Shown here piece after piece: positions 11,544 to 22,794 of a stretch of 64,000 nt of DNA. Origin of the DNA: Deroplatys truncata (lineage: Eukaryota; Arthropoda; Insecta; Mantodea; Mantidae); NCBI GenBank assembly GCA_030765065.1, contig CM060978.1, positions 219,685,498 through 219,749,497 of the forward strand. Reading direction: 5' to 3'. Made by a program: the position numbers and the translations under genes. The notes beneath the pieces are model-generated. The model was not told the origin of the DNA, made no database searches, and worked only from the letters and a program-made list of their open reading frames with translations. Positions within the stretch are counted from its first letter, which is position 1. Each line of letters begins with the position of its first letter.

Positions 11544-12252
11544 TCTGATGACACATTCACGTGCCTTTCTCTACCCTCTATTTTTATTAGTGGGTGTACA
11601 AACTATTCTTAATAAGGTTTATTTTTCTATGGACTACATATTATCCAAATAAAGCTTTGATAAAATGGCTACATCAGATTTTTTCAGGACACAAAGAGAA
11701 CAGCGATTGTCAAATATTTAAGAACTGGACGCTATATGCTAGGCTTAAAATTCCATACTGTTTCCATGCAATCGTGAGAAACAGCTAAATGTTGACAGGA
11801 CTTTGAAGAATGACCAAGTAATGCACAATTCGAACCCTTAATAACGATGTCTCACAAATGGCTTATGCTACAACAAATAATTACTTGAAGTAAATTCTGT
11901 GCTTTAAAAAGATCTACATTTTTGGAACTACGTTTTCTTCTATCGTTTAACGTTTAGCAGTTGTACGAGATTGTACAAATATTTTTCCAACTGAAGTGGC
12001 CTTCAAGGGTATTCTCAGAAAATTCAAGTAATACGTTTTATGTGTCATGTAAATATATTTAATATATGGTATTTTCATCAAAATCAGGAGAATCCATTTT
12101 TTAGAAAATAGAAAATTTCGAAAAATGATTCATGTAAAAGGGTAGCTTGGGGTGGGGATTTTCGTGAAAATCTGCGCGTCGTATCTTTGTAAGGAACTTA
12201 TTCAAATGCCAACTTTCGTATTTCCGACCTTTCGTTTTTAAGTCTGTCTGCT

Positions 12253-12305
<53 letters not shown>

Positions 12306-12324
12306 GGACGGTTTTCTAATTTTT
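11544..12324 (-). mobile_element. Old HelA copy, 3' and central part (interrupted)
   Basis: Older HelA subfamily in minus orientation: 3' end at TCTGATGACACATTCACGTG, then TTTCTCTACCCTCTATTTTT, and a CA microsatellite at 12256-12302 near the 5' side. At 12324 the copy is cut by a younger HelA (12325-13176) in the opposite orientation and resumes at 13177 with AATTCAGGGACCTCAAAACG, running to GTAGAAAAAGT at 13284. Confidence 0.72.
12256..12302. repeat. (CA)n microsatellite in HelA core
   Basis: A dinucleotide run of almost 50 bases at the position where every HelA copy carries a CA/TG tract. Confidence 0.92.
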
Positions 12325-13176
12325 ACTTTCTCTACTACGTATAGTAAGTAGGAGAAGTATTGTATTCCACACAAAAATTCTATACCGAGATTTCACCGGA
12401 AATATATGTTTAGAAAACCCCTGAATCCAAAAGAGGCATTTTTGGAAACATATCCGTGGGTGTGTGTGTGTGTGTGTGTGTATGTGTGTGTCAGCAGCAT
12501 ATCTCAAACGAACAGTCCGATAAACACCAAACTTGGTATTTAAGTTCAGTATCTATCAGAAATGCGACACGAAGGTTTTCAAGAAAATTCTCCATTCCCA
12601 GATCATCCTTTACATGGAACATTTTTCGAAAATTATAATTTCCTCAAAAATGGCTCAAACGATTTTGATAAAAATATCATATATTTAAGGTACTTTTATG
12701 ACAAATAAAATGTATATCTCTAATTTTCTGGGAATGTCTCCAGAAGTATTCTTCATGGAGAAACTCTTTTGGATAACTGGTAAACCATAAGAGATAGACA
12801 AAATTTTACTCCACAAAAAATGTAGATCGCGTTAAAATACACAATTTGTCATATACATGTTTTTTGTTGATTGAACCATTTTCGAGATATTGCTTGTTAT
12901 TTCCTTACATTTTCCAATACTTATACTTTTTCTCAAATGAGAATTCGTTATTCATTTTTTTTGTCCTGGTAATGCAAAGAGAATGGAATACTCCACATAG
13001 CAACCAGCTCTTAAAATATTTGACTATCGCTTAAAACCTACCAATTCACCTTGCATCTACAAGAAAATTAGCAATAAGATTAACATCTCGATTAACATGA
13101 AGCATATGGAGAATAAGCGTTTGTAAAAATAGTTTGTACAAGAGTAGAGAAAGTCATGTGAGTGTAACACATCAGA
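12325..13176 (+). mobile_element. Young HelA copy nested in an older HelA
   Basis: Complete 852-base element: starts ACTTTCTCTACTACGTATAG directly after TTTT, has a TG microsatellite at 12459-12490, and ends with the hairpin ATGTG/CACAT and CATCAGA before TTTTTT. Removing it rejoins the two halves of the older copy with only a T run at the joint. This fixes the element ends and shows insertion within T residues without a visible duplication longer than the T run. Confidence 0.8.
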
Positions 13177-13284
13177 TTTTTTAATTCAGGGACCTCAAAA
13201 CGTGTATTTACAGTGAAATCTCGCTAAAGAATTTTTGGGTAGAGTACAACACTTCCCCTACTTACTATACATAGTAGAAAAAGT
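13177..13284 (-). mobile_element. Old HelA copy, 5' end (continuation of 11544-12324)
   Basis: Contains the conserved 5' block in reverse orientation (ACAGTGAAATCTCGCTAAAG, TTTTTGGGTAGAGTACAACA, CTTACTATACATAGTAG). Confidence 0.72.
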
Positions 13285-13675
13285 AAACAGCGATTGGAGT
13301 GGCAGACTACACAATCCAGACTCGTGTATTCTCTGGGGAGAGAAACCTTCCTCATTGAAGATTTCAGGATACACCTGCTCTACCCAACACCAGTGCCTCG
13401 GACAACTACTAGCATCATTGAACGATAGAAATCTGTGATTCATTCACATGATTTTCTCCACCCTCTACCGATTATTGAAGGGTATACAGATTTATTCTTA
13501 CGAAACTCTATTTTCCTAAATAGGTACCTACGTCATTTTAATAGATATACCTAATCGGAAATAGCTGGATTAGACATTCCATTATTGATACAAAGGAAAC
13601 AGCAAAAACACTATTCCGCATTTTCAAACTTTTTGTAGATGATTTCTTAAAGGTAGGTGTTCTTCAATCAAGATT
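13285..13675. other. Interval with a short HelA 3'-end fragment
   Basis: Mostly unrecognised. At 13438-13545 CACATGATTTTCTCCACCCT and the following bases match the 3' end of the old HelA subfamily in minus orientation (compare 58378-58480), so a truncated copy is likely. Confidence 0.45.
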
Positions 13676-13904
13676 TTATGCTGATTCCAGAAATAACTTC
13701 CCTTTTTCTCTATCACGTCAGGTTTTTACACAAAATAAGAAATGTTTTGACAATTTTACTAATGAGCGTACAAAAGTATTCAAATACCATTTCACACAAG
13801 GTAAGCTTTTATTCAAGAAACATTTTAAAAATACGCTCAAGAACTCCCCTAATTTATTTCATGACTACATTTTAACAAAACAAGAAGCCAAAATGTTTTA
13901 TTTA

Positions 13905-15237
13905 ATTTTTTCAAACTTTCTCTTCTCTGACTTCCTTGCAGATTCTTGAAGATGACTGTGCTTCCTCAACATCCAACAGTAGTCGGCCATCATAATTTCA
14001 TTCCATCTCCCCATGTTCCTCCTTTCCATTTCCTTAATATCTTATTGAAAATATTCACCCTGCTCTTCACTATAATGTCCCAGATTTTCTGGAAAGTAGT
14101 CGATATGTGAATGCAGAAAATGCACCTTTAATCTCATGTTACAACCCATCTTCTTGAAATTTTCCAACATTGTTGGTGGAATTAATTGTTCTTTCACACA
14201 AGCCGTGTGTTGGACAGGGCTGAAAAGGTAGAATCAGATGACTGAAAAATTCAATGTTATAGCCGGGATATGAACCAAGGATCTCCCGGTCTCCGGCACG
14301 CCAGCTGACTCGCATTTTTCCCGTAAACCACAAGGAGATCTCAAATGTATTGAAATGTCATACCCCAATGGCGACTTACATTCTTTGTAAGTAGTTAAGT
14401 CCCGGGCTTTTAGTTTCAACCACTATTATGTCAATGGAATTAATTGTTCTTTCACACAAGCCGTGTGTTGGACAGGGTTGGAAAGGTAGAATCAGATGAC
14501 TGAAAAATTCAATGTTATAGCCGGGATATGAACCAAGGATCTCCCGGTCTCCGTCCGGTATTCTAACCACTCAGATACCATGGCACGCCAGCTGACTCGC
14601 ATTTTTCCCGTAAACCACAAGGAGATCTCAAATGTATTGGAAATGTCATACCCCAATGGCGACTTACATTCTTTGTAAGTAGTTAAGTCCCGGGCTTTTA
14701 GTTTCAACCACTATTAGGTCAATTAATGGAATTAATTGTTCTTTCACACAAGCCGTGTGTTGGACAGGGTTGGAAAGATAGAATCAGATGACTGAAAAAT
14801 TCAATGCCATAGCCGGGATTTGAACCACGGATTGGTTCGAAACATTGTTTCGGCAATGTCTTGTAATTAGGATCTTTTTTATTGCCGAAGACGTTTTCAG
14901 TAACTGATCGGAAGGCGGTCCATGCTTCTATTTCGCTTCTTTGTCTTCTCAAAATCTTCATCCTTCATCAATTTCTTTGAGGACCAACAAAAGTTCCAGA
15001 CCTAAATTTGTCTTGTGTAATTAAGAGAAATTTCTTGAAAAGGTACTTGAAGTAGGGTCCATCCTGTGGTAGAGCCCTTACAAATTGCTTCATCAAGTCC
15101 AATTTTATGTGTAGTGGCGGAAGCAATATCTTTATATATCTATATTTTTGAAGTGAAATTGTGAAAAAAACTGTACATGATAGAAAAAAACTAAAAATCA
15201 GTTCTGAAATGAGCATAAAAAAGTGAGTCAGAATCAC
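13905..15237 (-). pseudogene. Conserved transposon-associated protein remnant, split by SINE trimer
   Basis: Minus-strand coding remnant in two parts. The upstream part (15237 to about 14836) contains LPPLHIKLDLMKQFV, FKYLFKKF, FVGPQ and AWTAFRSV..NVFGNKK. The downstream part (about 14177 to 13905) encodes, in one frame, NFKKMGCNMRLKVHFLHSH, IDYFPENLG, SEEQGEYF, EMERRNMGRW and MMADYCWMLR. I recognise this as a widely dispersed invertebrate protein family of unknown function, often in many copies and therefore probably carried by a transposon. The separate part between them is a tandem SINE array. Two stops follow GPQRN, and further damage makes it a pseudogene. Sequence at 13676-13740 is an inverted, diverged match to the start of the remnant at 15165-15237, which could be terminal inverted repeats of the carrier element. 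Confidence 0.7.
14178..14835 (-). repeat. SINE-T head-to-tail trimer
   Basis: Three tandem units of a tRNA-derived SINE, starting (plus coordinates) at 14178, 14436 and 14728 with GGAATTAATTGTTCTTTCAC. Read on the minus strand, a complete unit has a box-A-like TGGTATCTGAGTGGTTAGA and a box-B-like GGTTCATATCCCGG, so the head derives from a tRNA. Only the middle unit (14436-14727) is complete. The first lacks about 29 bases covering box A; the third is truncated just past box B. Linkers between units are short AATGGAAT/TGACCTAATAG-type sequences. The array interrupts the coding remnant on either side. Confidence 0.8.
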
Positions 15238-15269
15238 TTAATGGTTTTCAGTCATCCGATATCATGCAG

Positions 15270-15552
15270 ACTAGTGTAATCAAATGCTTTAGAACCGGAC
15301 GCTAGACGCTGCCTTAAAATTCCATACTCCTTCTAAAACATCGCGAGAAACGCCAGAAAATCGACAGGACTTAGGAACGGCTAGTATTGAACAGTTCGAA
15401 CCATAATAATGGATATTTTGGAAATGGCTGATGCCACAACTACATTTTTGTGTAGTACGTTATCGTCAATTGCTTAACGTTTACTGATAATATAAGATTA
15501 TACAAAATTCGTTCGGAATGAAGTGGCCTTCACAGGCTATTTCCAGGCATTA

Positions 15553-15591
<39 letters not shown>

Positions 15592-15967
15592 CATATTTTA
15601 TTTTCCTTGTAAACATCTATAATATACGGTATTTTAATCAAAATCGTTAGAGCCATTTTTAGGAAATCAAAAATTTGGAAAGTGTACCATGTAAAGCGGA
15701 ATTTGTGTGGGGATATTCTTAAATATTTGTTACGCATATTTGGAAGTTACTGAACCTAAATACCTAGTTTGGTATTTATGCGACTTTTGGTTTTTGAGTT
15801 ATACTCAGACACACTTAGATACACACGGAACTTTTTATAAAACTCCTTTGGGTGATCTCAAAGGACTTCAAAATATAAACTTCAGGTGAAATCTCAGTAT
15901 TTTTGGGTGGAATGTAGTAGGTAACTTCTCTACCTTATAAGTACGCGGTGGAGAAGCTGGAGAAAGT
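15270..15967 (-). mobile_element. Old HelA copy, 3' end missing
   Basis: Older subfamily in minus orientation from about ACCGGACGCTAGACGCTGCC to GAGAAAGT at 15967. It has an (AT)n run at 15554-15590 and a CA-poor core with CACACTTAGATACACACGG. The terminal 3' hairpin is not present. Confidence 0.65.
15554..15590. repeat. (AT)n microsatellite in HelA
   Basis: Uninterrupted AT dinucleotide tract of some 35 bases inside the old HelA copy. Confidence 0.9.
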
Positions 15968-16255
15968 AAAAACAGAAGACTTATGCCCGGCATTTTACGG
16001 CACAGGGGCAAGATTGACCGATCATGGACAAAGAAAACTTTAAGATGAGACATGTGTTTGCAGAATGGCAGTTCATCGTATCAACACATCACACCAAACC
16101 ACGACTGTGAGTGTAAACTATGTATGCGGTCGTATTATGTGATCCCTATCATCTGGAACGCTGTACTAAAAGAATAAGACAATAAGTGACTTTACTAACC
16201 AAAAGAGAAGCGCAGGTGTGTGATTAAACACTGTAATCTCTTTTTGTATATATTT

Positions 16256-17385
16256 ACTTTCTCTACTACGTATAGTAAGTAGGGGAAGTATTGTATTCCA
16301 CCCAAAAATTCCATACCGAGATTTCACCGGAAATACGTTTTGAGGCCCCCTGAATCCAATAAAAAGCATTTTTGAAAACATGTCCGTGTGTGCGTGTGTG
16401 TCTGTGTGTCTGTGAACAGCATAACTCAAAACACATAACTTGGTATTTAGGTTCAGTATCTTCCAGAGATGCGACGCGAAGGTTTTCAAGAAAATCCCCC
16501 ACCCCAAATTACCTTTTACATTTTCTAAATTTTCTCAAAATTTCTCTAACGATTTTGATTAAAATATAATATTTTTATGATATTTTCATTACAAATGAAA
16601 TGTATATCTCGAGTTTTCCAGAAATGTCTCCAAAAGTATTCTTCATTGTGAACGACTTTTGCATAACTGGTAAACCATAAGAGACACACAAAATTTTATT
16701 ACACAAAATATGTATATCGCATAAAAATACACAATTTCTGTGGTATACATTTTGTTGTTGAGTGAACCACTTTCGGGATATTGCTTGTTATTCCCTTAAA
16801 TTTTCGAATACTTATACTTTTTCTCAAATGGGAATTCGTTATGTTTTTGAACTGTAATGAATATTGATGCTTGGAGTTCTGAAGTAAATTATAAAATTCT
16901 TCATTTAGGCAATGATTTGCACTTAAAATTAATTTCAAATTATGATGGTGTTATGTCATATCCGCCTTACTTGTGCGTTCATGAGGTTTGGCTGCAGGAT
17001 ATTGTAATTGATGATGAAAAGTAATCTGCAATGCAGTGACAAATAATTTTGCATTACAAGGGATCATACCGAGGGATTTAGGCAGTGGGTTAAAACATTT
17101 TGCCAGTCCTATCACGACGATGTGTTTACTGCACAATTAAAACCTATCTCTTGTTTTTATTTGTTTTGTTTTTTGTCTTGGTAATGCAAAGAGAATGGAA
17201 TACTCTACATAGCAACCAACTCATAAAACATTTGACTATCGCTTAAGGCCTACCAATTCCCCTTGCACCTACCAGAAAATTAGCAATAAGATTAACATCC
17301 TGATTAACATGAAGCAATTGGAGAATAAGCGTTTGTAAAAATAATTTGTACAAGAGTAGAGAAAGTCATGTGAGTGTAACACAGA
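16256..17385 (+). mobile_element. HelA copy with coding insert (long form)
   Basis: Plus-orientation copy of 1,130 bases. Starts ACTTTCTCTACTACGTATAG after TTT and ends GTGAGTGTAACACAGA before TTTT. Relative to the short copies it has about 320 extra bases (16843-17160) between the TTCGTTAT and TAATGCAAAGAGAATGGAAT blocks. The extra segment is homologous to the coding segment of the long copy at 29824-31587 and lies in the same orientation relative to the element, so it is an original internal part rather than a chance insertion. Confidence 0.75.
16843..17160 (+). pseudogene. Cysteine-protease-like protein fragment in HelA (copy 1)
   Basis: Plus-strand remnant reading NIDAWSSEV, KILHLGNDLHLK, SYPPYLCVHEVWLQDIVIDD, then decaying through stops. 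It aligns block by block with the longer remnant at 30028-30516 on the other strand. The amino-terminal part with the putative catalytic cysteine is missing here. Its sense direction is the same as the 5'-to-3' direction of the repeat, as it is in the other long copy. Confidence 0.6.
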
Positions 17386-17534
17386 TTTTGTTATTTATTA
17401 ACTCATGGTGCGTTGACTGGTCAGATTTTTCTCTTACTTATATGGCTATTTGGCTGCAATAATTGTATTGTTATTATAACTGTAAAACAAATGCTACGCC
17501 AAAAGTAGGGAACTGTATCATAACTTAGTCAAAA

Positions 17535-18085
17535 TTGACGTTTGGTAAAAGGTATATCCAGCGTGGTGGTTCGGGCGGTAATGTCTGCGACCCGTATTCG
17601 ATTCCGGCAGGCGACTTTCCGGACCCATGGATTTCTTCCGGGGTTTTCCGGGTCGCTAGGCGAATGCTAGGAAAGTTCATTACATTCCCCGAATTTCCGT
17701 CCTTCCGTTCACCTCCATTCTCATTTCATTTCAGTTTTCATCTGCTTGGTCTGTTTCAGGGTTGAAAGTGTCGGCGAGAGTCTCGGCTTTGCATGCTGTA
17801 TATGTAACTCTTCGTCCCCCGGAATTGGGGTGGTCTCCGAGTCCTGGGCTCCCCAGTGCGATATTCAAGCCTGCAGGTGGAAGAAAAGGAGGTTGTACCT
17901 ACCAGTTGCCACCTGGGAGTTTCAATCTAAAAAATGTAGAGATATTGGCCTCTACCATGCCGTATCCTGGTATCCTCTCACCTCGCCCCTCCCTACCGTG
18001 GGCACCCCGTTAGGGGCTTCAGGCACAAAAGATCTTGTTCGAGTGGCAAAGTCCTCCTCCGCACATAGTCCTAGTCCTAGTAAGT
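17535..18085 (+). repeat. Long tRNA-derived SINE (SINE-L)
   Basis: Head with GTGGTTCGGGCGGTAATGTC and box-B-like TTCGATTCCGG at 17563-17610. The body shares GGGTTTTCCGGGTCGCTAGG, CGAATGCTAGG and GTCTGTTTCAGGGTTGAAAG with the copies at 10738, 44692 and 57106. Several overlapping frames here are only SINE translation. Confidence 0.68.
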
Positions 18086-18121
18086 GTTTATCTCAGAATG
18101 ATAGGAAAAAACCTGATTTTT

Positions 18122-18948
18122 ACTTTCTCTACTACGTATAGTAAGTAGGGGAAGTATTGTATTCCACCCAAAAATTCGATACCGAGATTTCACCGGAAAT
18201 ACATGTTTTGAGACCCCCTGAATAAAAAAAATATTTTTGGAAACATGCGTGTCTGTGTCCGTGAACAGCATAACTTGGAAACGAACAGTCGGATAAACAC
18301 CAAACTTGGTATTTAGGTTCAGTGTCTTCCAGAGATACGACACGAAGGTTTTCAAGAAAATCCCCCACCCCAGTTTACCCTTTACATAGAACATTTTTCG
18401 AAAACTTTAATTTTCTAAAAAATGGCTCTAACAATTTTGATTAAAATATCATATATTTAAGATACCTTCATGACAAATAAAAGGATATCTTGAATTTTCT
18501 GGGACTATCTCCAAAAGTATTCTTCATTGTGAACGACTTTTGCGTAACTGGTAAGCCATAAGAGATAGACAAAATTTTAACCCACAAAAAATGCAGAGTG
18601 CGTTAAAATACACAATTTATGTCATATACCTTTTTTGTTGTTGAGTGAAGCATTTTCGAGATATTCCCTTAAATTTTCCAATACTTACACGCTTTCTCAA
18701 ATGGGAGTTCGTTATTCAATTTTTTTGTCCTGCTAATGCAAAGAGAATGGAATGCGCCACATAGCAACCAGCTCTTAAAATGTTTGACTATCGCTTAAAG
18801 TCTATCAATTCTCCTTGAATCTACAAGAAAATAAGCAATAAGATAAACATCTCGATATCTCGATTAACATGAAGCATATGGAGAATAAGCGTTTGTAAAA
18901 ATAGTTTGCACAAGAGTAGAGAAAGTCATGTGAGTGTAACACATCAGA
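18122..18948 (+). mobile_element. HelA copy, complete short form
   Basis: 827 bases, from ACTTTCTCTACTACGTATAG after TTTTT to CACATCAGA before a G and a T run. The terminal hairpin and the inverted ACTTTCTCTACT are intact. Its TG core is short (18242-18260). Confidence 0.78.
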
Positions 18949-19734
18949 GTTTTTTTATTTAACACATATACCTTTCTCTGCCCATTATAAATTTCACATG
19001 TAACTCTTATAAAGCTATACCATGTAAACATAACGTGAATCTTCGTTTTATATTACTTTGATCACAATAAAGGTTTGTCAAGTGACTGTTTCAAGCTAAG
19101 AATCATTGATTTTACTTCCACAGTGTGCACGAAGAGCAACTAATCGTGATAGATTAATTTTTGTATGATAGAGAAAGTAATTAAAAGGTGAAACAAAAAG
19201 AAGCTTTATAAAACATCTGTTTTAAAATATATGAAGCTTAGCTAGTATAAGAAAGATTTGTTAATCACTAAGTGCAACTTTAAAAACTTAACTGCTTACT
19301 GTATCGGAAGCAAAGGATTTCACAACCCAGCATAAAAGCAATAAATTCTGACATCAAATAAGGAAGTAGCTTAAAGAGGAATTTCCATGACACTTACGTA
19401 CATTTATCACCGTTTTTTACCGCACGGTTATTATTTATGAAAGTAATGTAGACACTTTAGATATTCAATGTGAATGTCCTCATTTATTACTGCAAGGTGT
19501 TTCCCAAAACCGATCTATCAGATTGTTGTGCTATTCCGATGATAAATTTATTGCTAATATAAAAATGAAAAGCGGGAACGTGAAAAGCGAAAGTTATTAG
19601 CCCTTTCTCTGCAGAATATTTATATACACCATGTTGCTTAGGTATTATCAGAGAGATGTACAGTCATTACTATGCTCCTCGCTGAATAAGAAAAGCGACA
19701 TTTTCCAAGAATAATGTTAGCACTTAAACAAAAA
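18949..19734. other. AT-rich interval, nothing recognised
   Basis: Unique-looking AT-rich sequence between two HelA copies; no gene supported. Confidence 0.55.
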
Positions 19735-20522
19735 TTTGATGCGTTGCACTCGCCTGACTTTCTCGACTCTTTTACAAATGCTTATTCTCCATCTAGTTCA
19801 TGTTTTAATAGATAAACATTTGCATAAATCATCTTATTGCTAATCATCTTGAAGGTGCAAGGGGAATATGGTAGTATTTAAGCGATAGTCAAATCTCTTA
19901 AGACCTGGTTGCTATGTGGAGCATTTCATTCTCTTTGTATGTCCAGGACATAAAAAACGAATAACGAATTCCCATTTGAGAATGTAAAATATTGAAAAAT
20001 TCAAACCAATTACAACGAATATCTTGGAAATGGTTCACTCGACAAAAAAATGTATATCAAATACACAAAGTTTATGTTATAACGAGATCAAGATTTTTGT
20101 GTAGTAAAACTTTGTCTATCTCTTATGGTTTGCCAGTTTTGCAAAATGCATTCAGAATGAAGAGGAGTTTTGCAGACATTCCCAGAAATTGAAGAAGCGT
20201 ATGCATTTTATTTACCATAAAATATCTTAAATATGTGGTATTGAGCAAATCAAAATTTAAAGAATGCTCCACGTAAAGGGTAGTTTGAGGTGGGGGATTT
20301 CTTTGAAAATCTTCGCGTCGCATCCTTGGAATGCTAAGTGTGTATTTATCAGACTTTTCTTTTTAGGTCATGCTGTTCACAGACACACACGCATGGATAT
20401 TTTTCTAAAAACTCTTTTTTGGATTCAGGGGGCCTCAAAACATGTATTTCTGGTGAATCTCGGTATCGAATTTTTGGGTGAATACAATACTTTCCCTACC
20501 TACTATACGTAGTAGAGAAAGT
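19735..20522 (-). mobile_element. HelA copy, minus orientation
   Basis: 788 bases from TTTGATGCGTTGCACTCG (diverged 3' end) to GTAGTAGAGAAAGT before AAAAA. It includes the 3'-subterminal CTGACTTTCTCGACTC and a short CA core at 20384-20392. Confidence 0.72.
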
Positions 20523-20570
20523 AAAAATCATCTGAGGTACTACATAGCTTGCCAATCCTTTTTCTTTCCC

Positions 20571-21220
20571 TACCTAAAGGTAGAGAAGGTATGGCATTCC
20601 ACCCAAAAATTCTATACCGAGATTCAACGGAAATGAAGTTATGAGGCTACCTGAATCCATAAAAAGCACCTTTAGAAAAAGATCTGTCTGTGAACAGCAT
20701 AATTCAAAAACGAAAATCTGGATAAATACCAAAATTTAGGTAAACTTTGGGTTCAGTATTTTCCAAAGATGCGACACGAGGATTTTCTAGAAAATGTCTA
20801 CACCCCAAACTACCCTTGATATGGAACATTATTCGATTTTTTTTATTTTCAAAAATGGCTTTAACGTTTTTTATTAAAATACTATACATTAAAGGAATTT
20901 ACATGACAAACAAAATGTATATTTTGAATTTTCTGGTAATAGCATGTGAATTCAGTTAATTCAGAAGAAATTTCGTACATCTTGTATAACTGGTAAACGT
21001 TAAGTGATAGATGAAGACGACTAAAGAAAAAACGTAAATCTCTTTAAAACACAAAATTTATTTTAAATAAGTATTTTGTGGCATAAACCATTTCTGAGAT
21101 ACCCGTTATTAAAGGTATGAATTGTTCATTTCTTGGTCATTCTCAAGTTCTATCAACATTGAGTTGTTTCTGGCTACTAAATGGAAACAGTATGTTATAT
21201 TAAGGCCAGTATATGGCGCC
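20571..21220 (+). mobile_element. Old HelA copy, 3' end missing
   Basis: Plus orientation, beginning TTCTTTCCCTACCTAAAGGT and running through ACCCAAAAATTCTATACCGA and GGAAACAGTATGTTATATTA. It starts only about 50 bases after the previous copy in the opposite orientation. The 3' hairpin end is not recognisable. Confidence 0.62.
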
Positions 21221-21462
21221 CATCTATCATCTATATTTTAAGTAGCCACTACGGAATTTTCTTGTCACTTTTCCGTCTTTCTGAGAAGGATCTAGGAGAT
21301 ATGTTAGATCAAGATATTTTATATTATAAACGTGCTTATTTTAAACATTTAAAACATGCTTAAAGCATTATTCGAATGTTGAGGTTGATAACGAACGTTT
21401 TACAGGAACAGAACACATTTGAAAGTTGTAGCGTCCGAATTAGCTCGCCAGAACATGCCATA

Positions 21463-22794
21463 CGAGGTGTGATCGAAAAGTTTCCGAAATGACGTCATAA
21501 ATACTACACAACAGTTTGTTTTATCTAATCTGCACTGTCACCCTCGAAGTAGTCTCCTTGGGAGTTGATGCACTTGTCCCAACGCTTCTGCCACTGCTGG
21601 AAGCACCTCTGGAAGACCTCTTCTTTCAACATGTTCAGAGCCTTCTGCGATTCGCGATGGATGACATCAATGTCCTCAAAACGGCGTCCTCGGAGCCGCA
21701 TTTTAAGTCGCGGGAAAAGAAAAACGTCCGTTGGTGCCAAATCTGGAGAATAGGCGGAATGGGGAGCAGTATTCATCCTATTTTTATCCAAAAATTGGCG
21801 AAGAGAAAGGGCTTTGTGCGCGGGCGCATTGTCATGATGCAGGAACCAGTCACCACTCCTCTATTTCTCCGGCCGTTTGCGTCGCACGTTCTTCCTTAAT
21901 CTTTGCAGCACTTGTTTGTAGAACACTTGATTCACTGTTTGACCCTGTGGCACAAATTCCTTATGTACAATGCCTTTAATGTCAAAAAACACAATCATCA
22001 TTGACTTCGCTTTGGATCAAACTTGTCTGGCCTTTTTCGGGCGTGGAGATGAAGGATTCTTCCATTGTGAAGATTGTTGCTTCGTTTCTGAATCGTACCC
22101 ATAAATCCATGTTTCATCACCAGTAATAATTTTCTCCATAAACTGTGGGTCATTTTGTGGCTGTTCTTTAAAATCTGTGCAGGCAATCACAAGGCTTTCC
22201 TTTTTGGTCATTTGAAAGCGGGCGCGGCACGAACTTGGCGGCAATTCTTCTCATGTCCAAATTGTCTTCAAAATGCTTTGAACACTTCCAAAGGAGAGTC
22301 CTAATGAGTCAGAAAGTTCTTATTGTAATGTGCCTATCATTTAAGACCATTTCCCTCACCTGATTGATATTTTCATCAGTTTTGCTGAAACAGGGTCGCC
22401 CCGAACGATCTACACCTTTAACTGAGCCACACCACTTTTAAATTTCGAAAACAACTCAAATGCCTGTGTTTTGCCCATAACGTCCTCCCCATAAACTGTT
22501 ATTAACATTTTATAGCCTTCTGTTGCAGTTTTACCGAGTTTAAAGCAAACTATGATGTTCGTTCTTTGTTCTTCGTAATCTGACATTTTTGCTACGCGGA
22601 AAAATCGCAGCACATGCAAAACAAGTGTTCACTTCAGAGCGTCTACCTTGTCACTGCATGGTCACAGGAAGTCACGTGACCTCTTTATTTTAATCGTGAA
22701 GGAACGCTGCATGTACAGTCTGGGTAAGAATTAAAGAAATCTCAGTGTCAGCATTGTTGTGAAGCCATTTTGGAAACTTTTTAATCACACCTCG
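21463..22794 (-). mobile_element. mariner transposon with TIRs and TA duplication
   Basis: A 1,332-base element of standard mariner size. The left end CGAGGTGTGATCGAAAAGTT and right end AACTTTTTAATCACACCTCG are near-perfect inverted repeats of about 23 bases, with TA on both outer sides (21461-21462 and 22795-22796). The transposase runs right to left and fills most of the interior. Confidence 0.93.
21525..22586 (-). pseudogene. mariner transposase (broken)
   Basis: Transposase of the IS630-Tc1-mariner group, which cuts and pastes the element at TA. Starting at ATG 22584-22586: MSDYEEQRTNIIVCFKLGKT is the HTH start, followed by GKTQAFELFSKFKSG (mariner WF.RF.-like helix region) and SLVIACTDFKEQPQNDPQFM leading into the GDETWIYGYD block with the first catalytic aspartate. 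The C-terminal part has AYSPDLAPTDVFLFPRLK with the third aspartate and ends ..GDYFEGDSAD. These pieces lie in different frames with stops between them (around 22400, 22240 and 21800-22000), so the copy is dead. The D34D spacing is inferred from the family, since the part holding the second aspartate is frame-shifted. Confidence 0.88.

Noticed and set aside
12240-12500. Facing CA and TG microsatellites as one long hairpin or cruciform element
   Set aside because: They belong to two HelA copies in opposite orientation, nested by insertion.
18132-18394. Repeated small proteins with LENLRV.SLEDTEPKYQV at several loci (7526, 16266, 18132, 31304, 32848, 53823)
   Set aside because: All are the same stretch of HelA read antisense to the element and broken in most copies. 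A conserved gene is not supported, although the recurrence was initially striking.
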